Of a stretch of DNA of 30,409 nt, positions 1-10,308 are shown piece by piece. Source of the DNA: Pholiota molesta. Taxonomy: Eukaryota > Basidiomycota > Agaricomycetes > Agaricales > Strophariaceae. The notes below the pieces were generated by a model. The model was not told the DNA's origin. It saw only the letters and a program-made list of their open reading frames with translations, and did not search any database. Numbering within the stretch: the first letter of the stretch is position 1; every line of letters starts with the position of its first letter. The stretch is taken from assembly GCA_014925825.1 (NCBI GenBank), contig JACGCK010000383.1, positions 1 through 30,409 of the forward strand, in the 5' to 3' direction. A program made the translations under genes and the position numbers.

Positions 1-1247
1 GACACTGCCCATGAGCCAGGGCCTGCCTTCGAGAGACTTTTCGGGGTGCTTCTCGAGCTCCTGATAGTGGGGAATGATACCCTTGGATGTGAGTTCCTTG
101 ATCTCGTTTTGGCGATTGGCCTCCCTGTAAATCCAATATTGTAATCTGAAATTTATGGGAAGGCAGAAGTAATAGAAGCGCACCAGTCAGCGACGTAAGG
201 GGTCTTCCTCACCCGCATGGGTCGGCCAGTGAAGATGACAGTCCTGGCAACATCTTCAAATCCAGCGGACACAACGAGGTCTTTGTGCATCTTGGGAGCA
301 CCGGCTTCGACGGAAGCGACAAAGCGAGTACCAACCCAGACACCCTGCGCGCCCCAGGAAAGATTGGCGGCAAGGCCCCGTCCATCGAAGACAGCACCAG
401 CACCAATAACATAGATGGGCTTGCCGGTGAGAGGGGAAGTACGGCCTTTAACAGCAACGGTGGCAGGGATGAGGATGCTCGCAGGAATGTCGCCAGTATG
501 CCCTCCTCCCTCACCGGCCTGAGCGCAGATGAGGTCGACACCGACCTCAAGGGCTTTGAGCGCGTGTTTGGGGTGGCCAATCATATTCATGACGAGGATG
601 CCGGCTTTATGGAGCTCATCGACGGCCCACTTTGGGGAACGCCGACGGCGGAGACGAAGAGGGTGGTACCCTCTTCGATAATGACCTGGATCAATTCAGG
701 AAGTTGCCCCTTGGTGTAATCAGTCTGTAATACCGCGTATTAATTTTTTGCGAGCTTATATATTACAAGGAAGAGTAGGACGTACATTGGTCTTGCGAGC
801 GCTTCCACCGACTTGGGGAAGGAGGAGATCGACACCGAAAGGCGCCTTTGGATTCTTGAGATCCTTCTTGAGCAGTTGAATCTAGAAACCACAGAGATGA
901 GCTTGTCTTTCGTATACCTGTAAAATGTAAGGTCAGAAACCAACGATGAATTGATGGTCATGCAACTTTCTCTGCATGGCCATCAATTCATTGGAGGAAT
1001 TGGGTGACCGTTGCTCACCTGTTGGCGAAGGATTTTAGGGGTATATCCAATACCACCAATGACGCCAAGGCCACCAGCATTGGTGACGGCAGCAGCGAGC
1101 TCAGGACCAGCAGCCACGTTCATTCTAAGTATATTATATTAGAATGCGCAACTCCAGCGTGGGGACTAGAGCAACGACATACCCGGCAAGCAGAATGGGG
1201 TGCTGGATGCCAAAGAGCTCGGTGATTGGGGTGGTGATGACAGCCAT
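1..1247 (-). CDS. Nitronate monooxygenase (2-nitropropane dioxygenase family), 3' end outside window, frameshifted
   Basis: FMN-dependent TIM-barrel enzyme that oxidises alkyl nitronates to carbonyl compounds and nitrite. Exons on the minus strand are 1183-1247, 1019-1124, 786-881, 184-724 and 1-124 (partial); all introns are GT-AG and phases agree. Visible family features are the N-terminal start MAVITTPITELFGIQHPI, the flavin-site segment AGMNVAAGPELAAAVTNAGG, APFGVDLLLPQVGG, VMNMIGHPKHALKALEVGVD, the signature GEGGGHTGDIPASIL with the conserved His, and the C-terminal stretch RVRKTPYVADWEANRQNEIK. The C-terminus runs off the window. In exon 4 the run that should read GVPPKWAVDEL has four C where five are needed (about 633-637), so the frame shifts and stops about 16 codons later. 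Everything on both sides is normal, so it is either a very young null allele or a base-calling error. Family assignment is firm; functionality is uncertain. Confidence 0.88.
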
Positions 1248-2409
1248 TGCGACAAGAAAAAACCAAGAAAGGAGGAGGAGGGGATGGTGGTAGTGGTCGG
1301 AAAGGAGGCGCGACCTGGGGTAATAACGAGTTCCTAAAGGACTGGGGGGAAATATTTAAATATGTTTACACTCGAGCATGATATGATACCGGCTATATAC
1401 GGCTACGGCAAAACAAATACCGGAGCCCGGCGTTTAGCAGATTGCGCGCGAGGACGCCCAACGCGCGCTTCTCTCATTTGTTGGTTCCTGTCTCCCGAGT
1501 TGCGATGCTTGACCACAAAGCCACAACCAGTGATTGCACCTCGGCGGACCCGTACGGCCTGCAATTGGAGCAATCTGGCTGAGCATGCACGGCCCCCCTC
1601 CACCCGCACGTAGATAATAGCCACACAAACGGCCTATCTATGCCAGGCCTCGCCACCTTTGCGGAACCTTTCAAAGAATATGAATTACCATTAGCACTTC
1701 GATATACTTTGCTATACGCGTAGATGGCACTGATCTATCTGACGCCACTTGAGTATTCACATTCCCTGTGGCAGAGTAATCGCCGGATTCAAGTAAGTGT
1801 GAACGACCAGATCAACTTGAACATTCGCTCAGTCTTATTTGAATGCAGAATTTCCTTCATAAAGGGATTCGACTCGTGAATGGAGGAGAGCCACTGGCGT
1901 TCTTGAGCTAGAGGTTGGGGTGCATTTGGGCTCATTCATACTGCGAATATTTCGGATAAGCTAAAAAACGAGGGACTGGGACCGTCCTGTCATCATTGGT
2001 GCGTAGATAAGTATGAATCCGCCGGCACTGACACATCGAGGCTCCGCGGTCCAACACTGTCTATATGGAGCCTGAGGCCTGAGGCCTGAGCCTTGATATG
2101 GTTTACAGTTTGTTACAGATTCTAGAAGAAGGTATCCTAGATGAAAGCCTCCGTCGTGCTTGCGAAGAAGAGATTATAATAGCTATGATTTTGAATACAC
2201 TTCAATGAGGATATATAAACTAGATAGGTTACTAGGCCATCTTTACCAGTATAATCCATATGTACCACAATATAGACTCCAGTGTGTGCAGTTCCGATTC
2301 TACTATGAGTATATAAGGCTGTTAATAAGTTATACAACAAGTCTTATACATAATTCGTTGTCTGGTTAGCAGCTGTGACAGGGATAGAATGTCAGATAGG
2401 GTGCCTCTA
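1248..2409. other. Intergenic region between NMO start and KEX2-like pseudogene tail
   Basis: No convincing gene. It holds the NMO promoter side (AT-rich patch around 1350-1365) and the 3' flank of the KEX2-like copy. The short reading frames at 1362-1674 overlap on both strands and have no recognisable domain. A small tandem repeat lies at 2071-2092. Confidence 0.6.
2071..2092. repeat. Short tandem repeat, unit CCTGAGG
   Basis: The 7-base unit CCTGAGG is repeated about three times in a row, generating AGGCCT palindromes. It is a simple slippage repeat in intergenic DNA; no function is apparent. Confidence 0.7.
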
Positions 2410-5195
2410 TCACAGGCGATCTCGGCCTCCGTGATTGTCCTCGTCCAATTCAACAGATCGGTGCCCAGATACTGGCTCGTCTCGATAACTAGGTGTGAGC
2501 CCAGCCGAAGGTTCGTCATCGTCCAAGAAGCCGGAATGGAAACCTAGACCGCGAGTGGTAGGTGGTTCACGTTTGCAGTCGATGGTTGTGCAGGAAGGTC
2601 CTCCGAGGATGGTTCCCCGAAAGAGTCGTACAATGCTCTAGTGGTTCGAGGCCCACCGCTGCCGGCGATGACACGCTCCTGTCCAATAGCGTCCATATGG
2701 ATATCGTCTGCTGCAAGAGATGTGTAGTTTGCCAACTTTTGTTTCGCGACCCGATGCCTCCAGACGAACACGACGGATAAGACAACAAAGCAGGCAGCCG
2801 CGCCAAGACCTGCGAAGAATAGTTTCTGACCAGTGACAAGGCCAGACATTTTATTATACCAAGAATCACTGGGGCCTCCTTCGTCGTCCTGCTGTGGCTT
2901 GTCTGTTGGGAAGGCAGGTTTCGTGTTATCACCAGTGGCATCTCCATGATCTGATGGGAGGTGGTCGGTGGGTTTGGCATGTTGGGTCGATGAAGGCGCA
3001 TCCGGGTCGTTGATGACAGGGCGAGGTGGACTCTGGCTGGGTGGAAGAGCGTTGTCTACGATAGGTTCCACGAACTTCTTTGCTTTCTGGGGGTCCATAG
3101 CGGTACCCCAGAGGGCCATATTCCAGCCCAAAAATGAGCCTTTGTGCTCTGAATCATTCTGGTCAGAGACTTTGATCGTCCATTCACCGATGGGATTCTC
3201 GCCCCTAGGAAGTAAGGATGTTAGTATACATGTTTTTATTCACTATCATAATTTTTTACCAATGTCTCAGAGTCATAAACCTCCAGCCAGGGAATCCCGT
3301 ATCTGCAGCGTCGAATTCGCGCGTACCAGCAAGGACACTTTTGACGCCATTGGGACTGATGAGTTCCACTTCCACATCACCGCGTCTTGAATGGCTAATC
3401 CAAACTCGGACGTCAATGTGTTCAAGGGTTTCCAAGTTGTTTTCGGTCATCATTTCCTTGGTGATCAACATTTTAGCCTGAATCCCTTTGGGACCTATAG
3501 GATCGCCGCCTTCATAAGCAAACTTTTTATGACCTAGGTCATGTAGTTTGCCTCCGTTGAATATGACAGTTTTAGTGTGCAACCATGCCTGCGGCTTCAC
3601 GAGCTTCCAAGTTTGTGCAGCTTTCACATAGGCATAGGCATCCAGAGCACCGAAGCCATATTTATAGCTGTGTAAGCGCCCGCTAGCAATCTTTGTCCAG
3701 TCGGGATCGGACGGGTTGACGATCCGTGCTGTTTCAATACAGAGATATTGGATATCTCGCCATGTCAGGTCAGGGCTATGATATGATCGGTTGGCAATCG
3801 AAGATATGGAGAGGCCTGAGGAACATACCGTGCTTGCAGAGCGAGAGCAAAGACGCCTACGGCATTGGGAGCAGCGGCAGACGTTCCGCCGTGATTCTTG
3901 GCACATTCATTCTTGCCTCTGTCAGTAGTAACCTGGAGAAGCATGAGTAAGAAGGAAGAATTGAGAATATTATGACACACAATATGGTTTCCACTTCCTG
4001 AGCTGTATGCAACGACCATGTTGGCAGCGCAAGCTTCTGAGTAGCTCGGGTGGAGTCCTTTATAGTCGATGGAAGAAACGGTCACAGAATAGATACTGTT
4101 TGTATATCCGTCGAAGTTGCATTGGTCGTCCTCCCTTCCACCATTCCCACTTGCGAACACGAAGATCGAACCTTTTCCATCCCGCCCTTATTGATGCCGT
4201 TCACCACTGCCTTCCTGATGACATAGCTTGGACCTTCCATAGTTTGCCCATTGTCGCGAGGACCCCAGCTGCAGCTATATACACCCACATCCTTGAAGCC
4301 GTAGTTGAGAGCAGCTGCTTCGTCTACTGAGGTGATGGGGCCGCCGAGTATACGAACTCCGGCAGCTTTGGCGTCATAAGCAATGCCAACACCGCAGGCA
4401 TCATTTCTTCTTGCGGCAACCTGACCAGCGCAGCGCGTGCCGTGGTGGTCTCTGACACCGGTGGGGGCGGGCAATGGTACATGGGCATTGAAATCATAAG
4501 AGTTTGCCGCATCCTGTGTGCCCAATGTATAAGTACAGCATCTAAAGTCAAAAATGATGACCAACAAAAGCATCCTTCAGGTCGTCGCTGTTAAAATCCA
4601 GGCCATCGTCCAGAAATGAAGTCAGCACGCCTTTGCCCGTGAAGCCCATATCCCACACAGGTGTAACATTCATCATATTTTCAGGAAATTCATCGTTGAC
4701 AAGATGCCACTGTTCAGTGAAGAGAGGGTCTTTCAGACCCAAACGTTTTGCGACAGCGGCTGCTGTCACAGGTGTCGGTCTTCGTATTGATGGCGGGGCA
4801 CGCTTGACGAGCTCGCGTGGTATTTGGCGCTCGAGAAATGTAACCGAAGATACGACTTCTCTAGCGAATTTGCTGTCTTCCGACCGCGACGCGAGATGTG
4901 AGCTGGCCTTTTGCTGGAGATCCTCGAAGGCCGCAATGACAGGATCGAATTCTTCATCTCGAGCGCTGATTCGTGGTTTGGGTGTCCGCACAAGCCAGGT
5001 ATCCTGCAGCTCTCCTGCTTGCTCAACCACCTCAACCCCCAATGTTTTTGCGACGTCTTCCAGCCGTGTGCCGCTTTCTGCGGTATGTTCTAGGACATAG
5101 TAATTATGAGTATCATGATGTCGTTTTGCAGGTGTAGCGGCGACATATATCGCAGAAAGGGTTATTGAAGCTAGCAGCGTCCAGGTAAGCCGCAT
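2410..5195 (-). pseudogene. KEX2: KEX2-like proprotein convertase, proximal tandem copy, two frameshifts
   Basis: Homologue of the Golgi subtilisin-type endoprotease that cuts secretory precursors after Lys-Arg. Exons on the minus strand are 4566-5195, 3981-4513, 3829-3932, 3260-3775 and 2544-3204. They include a signal peptide, a propeptide with autocleavage site ELVKRAPPS, catalytic Asp in SFLDDGLDF, His in HHGTRCAG, oxyanion Asn in ASGNGG, Ser in HGGTSAAAP, a P domain, a transmembrane helix near LFFAGLGAAACFVVLSVVF, and the tail motif YTSLAADDIHMD. Intron positions and exon sizes match the downstream copy. Exon 2 is 533 nt instead of 534: a base is missing at about 4181-4190, where NEGRDGKG of the other copy becomes NKGGMEK. 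In the tail the frame changes at about 2550-2570, ending at TAG 2544. Homology (GLGFHSGFLDDDEPS) continues in another frame to a TGA at 2410-2412. The first intron has an unusual donor, GTTGGT. It is labelled a pseudogene on these breaks; sequencing error is the alternative. Confidence 0.82.
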
Positions 5196-5651
5196 CTTGA
5201 CCAGCAGATGGCGAATAGAAAGAAGAGGTCAAGACAGGAGCTTCAGCAATGCTAACGGCAAGGAAAGCATAGCCACTCGCATCATAAGTAGGACCCGCTA
5301 AAGATAAGTTGAAACGGGAAATTGTGATGGATGTTGCTGCATCAGCAACCGCTTCCCGCGGCGGCACTGTGAGTCTTCAAATTTCTGAGTTGTTTCCAAG
5401 TCTTGAATTCTTTGGCCCATCTCATAAATTCCGTACCCAGGTTGAAATGCTCCTTTTGATCTTGCTGCCTTCATTCAGCGCCAAGAACCAGAGGCCAAGA
5501 GCTAACTACGTGTCCACTTTGTAACCCATGTCCCATGAGCCTCATTTTTGAGGAAAAAGTTTGCTCTAATGAATTTATACTACAGATACACAAATGTGTG
5601 CGTTTCAAATCTCAAAACACCTTTGAAGTCAGGAAGGCACAACATCCACAA
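5196..5651. other. Spacer between the two KEX2-like copies
   Basis: 456 bp separate the stop codon of the distal copy from the start codon of the proximal one. It must hold the terminator of one and the promoter of the other. I see no separate gene. Confidence 0.5.
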
Positions 5652-8450
5652 TTATCTTACTACCAGCCAAGGAGTATTTTCATCATCTTCGCCGCTACGA
5701 TTGGAATTTAGTCCAGACTTAGATATAGAATGTGTCGCTCGCTCTGGTCCATCGGGATATGCTGGGGACGATGGCTCGTCGTCGAGGAATCCTGAATGGA
5801 ACCCCAATCTTCCAGACATTGTGGGTGGCAGGAAAGACTCCGAGTCCTCGTCGAGATCGTCCAAGGAGGGCTGCGCGTCCTTAGGTACACTTCTGCGGGT
5901 AGGCGTCGGTATGACATGGCTATCGGTAACGGTGTCCATATGGATGTCATCTGCCGCCAGAGAAGTGTATTGAGCAAGTCTCTTGCGCGCAACTCGTCGT
6001 CTCCAGAGGTAGAAGAGGAGCCCAGCCAGAAGGCCTAGTACTGCGCCTGTGGTCATGAAGCGCCAATTCTGTGACGAGACTAATCCTTCGAAAGGCGTTT
6101 GAGAGTCAGGAGCACTGGTGGACGATGGATGTGCCTCCTCAATTGGAGTAGGTGGCGCATGAGCTGGTGGAAGATGTTCGGTTGGTTTCGCATGTTGCGT
6201 AGCGGAGGTGAAAGCGGGGTCGTTAACTATAGGTCGATGAGGGGAGGGCGCTGGGGGTAAGATATTGTCCACGATTGGTTCTTGGTACTTGACTGCCTTC
6301 GAAGGGTCAATGCTACTACCCCAAAACACCATATTCCATCCCAAAAACTTTCCACGTTCGTAGTCGTCGTCCTGATCAAAGACTCTCAGCGTCCACTGTC
6401 CTACAGGATTCTCGCCCCTGTTGATATCCAAGAGTCAAGGACGAATCAAGTCTAGATGAGGTCGACATACCAGTGCTTAACGGTCATGAATCTCCATCCT
6501 GGATATCCAGTAGTTGCATCATCAAAGGGACGCTTCTTGGCCAAAATACTCTTGATGCCATTCGGACTGATGAGCTCGACTTCAACATCACCGCGCCTCG
6601 AGTGCGAAATCCACACTCGAACATCTATATGCTCCAACAACTCGAGGTTGTTGTTCAACAGCATATTCTTCGTGATGCTCAACGCACTTTCAAAACCGTG
6701 AGATCTAATTTTTTCCCCTCCTTCATACGTGTAATTTCCATGTCCGTAATCATGTGTCCTGCCTCCGTTGATTTGGATGGTATCGCTATGGAGCCAGGCT
6801 TGAGGCTTGACCAGTTTCCAAGTCTGGGCCGCTTTCACATATGCGTAGGCGTCTAAAGCACCATAGCCGAATTTATTGTTGTAAAGTCGACCCGCCGCCG
6901 TTCGTTCCCAATCGTGGTCTTCAGGGTCCACCACACGGGCTGTTTCGACACAGAGGTGTTGTATATCTCGCCAAGTAAGCTCAGGCCTATGTGAGATAGC
7001 ATCAGAGCCGTTCATCATCAAAAGGAATCCACCAATGATTCTTACCGAGCTTGTAAAGCGAGCGTAAATACTCCTACTGCATTCGGGGCGGCAGCAGATG
7101 TCCCACTATGACCATAAGTACATTTATTGTCTCCATTATGCGACCTATCTGTGGTGACCTTGCACCCGAAGTCAATATACTGCAAAAAGGGCAAAAAGCT
7201 ACACTCACTATATGTTTGCCGCTACCTGAGCTATAAGCCACGACTAAGTTGGCAGCACAAGCTTCTGAATAGCTAGGATGAAAGCCCTTGTGATCGACAG
7301 TGGAAACAGTAACTGAATAGATACTATTTGTGTATCCATCGAAGTTGCACTGGTCGTGGCTGTCACCGCCATTACCACTCGCGAAGACAAATATGGATCC
7401 CTTGCCATCGCGCCCTTCGTTGATTCCATTGACGACAGCTTTCCTGACGAGATAACCCGGACCATCCATGCGCCGACCATCATCCCGAGGGCCCCAGCTA
7501 CAACTATAGATAGAAACCTTTTGGAAGCCATAGTTGAGAGCAGACGCTTCGTCGACGTAGCTGATTGGGCCGCCAAGTATCCGCACCCCAGCCGCCTTGG
7601 CTTCGAAAGCGATTCCAACACCGCATGCGTCGTTCCTCCTTGCAACTACCTGGCCTGCACATCGCGTGCCATGATCATCAATGGCGGTAACAGGGCGGGG
7701 TAAAGAAACATGTTCGTTGAAGTCGTAGGAATTTTCGGCGTCCTAAACATAGGCTTTTTGAAAAAAAAATTCGCAGTGAGAAAGGGCTGGGCCGAGGCTT
7801 ACAAACGCATCCTTCAGATCGTCATGCTCAAAATCAAGACCATCATCCAAAAATGAGGTGTGGATTCCCTTGCCAGTGAAACCCATGTCCCATACCGGGG
7901 TTGTGTTCATCGAATGCTGTGGATATTCGTCATTTACGAGATGCCACTGTTCAGGGAATAAGGGGTCCTTTAGACCTAGTCGTTTTGCTACTTCAAGGAT
8001 GGATGTAGGCGAATGTGAATGAATTGGTGGTGGTGGAGCACGCTTCACAAGCGTACGAGGGATTTGTCGTTCCAGGAATCTGACTGACGTTGTGATCTTT
8101 TTCGCAAAAATCCTCTCTTCCGAACGGGCGGCGAGGCGCGAGTTTGCTGTGGCCTCTAGGGTTTGAAAAGCATGAATGACGGTATCTTCGACATGATCGA
8201 GGACCTTGTTCCGTGGTTCGAGATGCGAATGTGGCACTCGCACCAGCCAAACATCGCGAAGCTCCCCTGCTTGTTCGACCACCTCGACGCCTAACGCATT
8301 GGCAACATCGGCCAAGGATATCCCAGAATGCGCGTCATGGAAGTATTCTAAAGCATAGTAAGCATGGGAATCGTAGTATCGTTTCGTCGGCGTTCCAGAG
8401 GCTAAGACAGCAGCAGAGATTAGAGATGTGAGCCAGAAAAATAAATTCAT
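5652..8450 (-). CDS. KEX2: Kexin (KEX2-type furin-like proprotein convertase), intact copy, 858 aa
   Basis: Calcium-dependent subtilisin-family endoprotease of the late Golgi that processes secreted precursors at dibasic sites. Exons on the minus strand are 7803-8450, 7209-7742, 7046-7158, 6471-6986 and 5652-6417, giving 858 residues, close to yeast Kex2 (814). Residues 1-18 are a signal peptide. The propeptide ends at Lys136-Arg137 (TLVKRAPP), the expected autoprocessing site. Catalytic residues are Asp202 (FLDDGLDF), His240 (DDHGTRCAG), oxyanion Asn340 (ASGNGG) and Ser415 (HSGTSAAAP). The P domain follows (IDVRVWISHSRRGDVEVELISP region) up to about 640, then a Pro/Ser/Thr-rich stem, a transmembrane helix at about 725-742, and a cytosolic tail with a YxxPhi motif (Tyr754-TSL) followed by acidic residues, consistent with endosome-Golgi retrieval. 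The start Met at 8450 was chosen because it directly precedes the signal peptide; an in-frame Met at 8561 would bury it. Confidence 0.93.
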
Positions 8451-9449
8451 CCTGGCCCAGGAATGGCAGTAAAACGAGGAATCAAGCGCAGTTGCAGCGA
8501 CATGGGACTGATATGTAGTGGGCAATCCATGAATAGCATGGCGTGAGTGTGGCCTGGTCAAACTTAACTGTTACCAACGATCCCGGAGGACGCTCACTCT
8601 ACACGCCAAGACCAGCTTATTTTCTCACGCTGCACGGTCTGCGAGTAGCCGAAGTCAGCCGGGCGTCAACACTGCGCTCACCGCTGGCTCACCGTATCGT
8701 TCTCGGTGCCTTGTACTTAAATCACCGTACTCCTTGCGCGCTTGGGATCGATAACGGAGCAAGACACTGAACCTGACAGTTGCGACCGCTGTTTCCTGTC
8801 ATATCTCCCCTCTTTGCACTCGCTACACAGTCCGGCGCTGGTCTGATGAACGGAACGAGAGTGGCTGGCCTACTTATATGAACTCTCAATTTCCGACATA
8901 ATGTACTTTTAGCCATATGGCATTCCACCGGCTCATGAGTCCGTGGCAGTTGACTCTCACCATGATAGGCTATCTTCAATGGGCTGTGGCTTGGATTGAC
9001 TGCTGGTGATGTCGGATGACAACATGACAAGCTAAGTATAAGTGGATCATTCATCGACTGCTCATCACTAAGGAGTCTGTAAAGGAGACTAGATCATTCC
9101 GAAAGTTCAGGCTTGATGCTGGTAATCTGACATAGTCCAATGGGTGAACGTCATCTAGCGCTAAAGTCTTTGAGGTGGTATACAAAACACGATTCTCATA
9201 CGCTTCAGCCAGTCACAGCAGAACCAAGTTACAAATTTGGTGCATGCATATGCATGTTTCATTAAAGCAGGCAACCTCGTTGCTATAAATTCCACGTGTA
9301 TGCAGTCGGTATATGCGTAAGACATGCGCTACTGCGTGCTTGCTACCTCAAGTCTTTGAGTACTTATGCCTTCGCTTCATGATCGTTTATGATCCTTCAA
9401 GTTATACCCTGTCTTCTATTCTTCGTCGATATTCCATTACACCCCAGAA
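8451..9449. other. Divergent intergenic region (KEX2 promoter / small membrane protein promoter)
   Basis: About 1 kb between the start codons of two divergent genes, with no supported coding region. It contains a 14-bp perfect palindrome at 9243-9256 about 195 bp before the plus-strand gene. Confidence 0.6.
9243..9256. promoter_or_regulatory. 14-bp perfect palindrome CATGCATATGCATG
   Basis: The sequence equals its own reverse complement and is built of two overlapping ATGCAT cores. It lies about 195 bp upstream of the start codon at 9450. A dimeric transcription-factor site is possible; no factor can be named from sequence alone. Confidence 0.3.
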
Positions 9450-10030
9450 ATGGCACCAATCTCCAAAATCATCACCAGTGACATTGATCATATATCCGCT
9501 GAAGATATCCGCCATTTTATTGCGACGGTATACCATGCAACATGTATGTCTCTATTCGCCTTTATGGTCAGCTAGCATGTTCTAACAAAGTATCCTAGTC
9601 GTCGCGCATCCATATATATCTGGTTTTCTCTTAATAATGTGGTCCTATCATCCCAAAGCACCCTTCCAAGCTCTCGCATATATTTGTTGGACGCTCCCAA
9701 AACAAATCCTAATATGGGCATTCAGAGTAAGAGGCTTCCAACTTGGAGGAGAAACTATAGAACCAAGTAAGAATCCTAATTTTTTTTATCGAGACGTAAT
9801 ACTTGTCTTACTCAATAATTTCAGATGGTTATACTGATCGCACTCCGTCCAACAATCCCTTCACCCCATACCAATCTTATGGTGCGGTTAATGAACCCCC
9901 AGACGTGGACGACACGAATAATTACCTCGGAAGAGTTGACGAACTCAATATTTGGTGGAGATTATTCGGAATGGCACTATATCTGTTTGGGCTCACCATC
10001 ATGCTGGTATATGGTTCTCTGAAGGGATGA
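9450..10030 (+). CDS. Small membrane protein of unknown function, 155 aa
   Basis: Exons are 9450-9543, 9599-9766 and 9825-10030, joined by introns of 55 and 58 nt. The first intron has a textbook GTATGT donor and a TTCTAAC branch site before the acceptor; the second has GTAAGA and TTTCAG. Phases agree and give 155 residues. The protein starts MAPISKIITSDIDHISAED. It then has a moderately hydrophobic Trp/Tyr-rich segment (about 32-72, YISGFLLIMWSYHP to LIWAFRV), a polar Asn/Pro/Tyr-rich loop, and a clear C-terminal helix WWRLFGMALYLFGLTIMLVY ending close to the stop. I do not recognise a family. It lies divergent to KEX2 and convergent with the type I membrane protein at 10309. The clean splicing supports a real gene; function is unknown. 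Confidence 0.65.
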
Positions 10031-10308
10031 GTAGACAGGCCCTGGATAACCCAGACTGCCTTTAACAGCCGAAATGCTCGGATACTGAATTTATATCAGT
10101 ACTTCATCTGTTGTGCTGAAACTCGTGATTTGACATCATGTCTGATTGAATTCAGTCTTGTCACCCTACGGATAATCAGCGGCTACTGTTCCTCAATAGC
10201 CTGGAGTTAATGGGTTTACGACGAAAAGGGCCAGGGGAAGACAAACGAGCCTATTAATCCGATCATTATTTTAAAGCAGGCAAACGGAACGGTATCGATC
10301 TGGAAAGT

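Noticed and set aside
285..719. 144-codon plus-strand frame in the NMO region
   Set aside because: It is antisense to exon 4 of the nitronate monooxygenase, whose homology is unmistakable.
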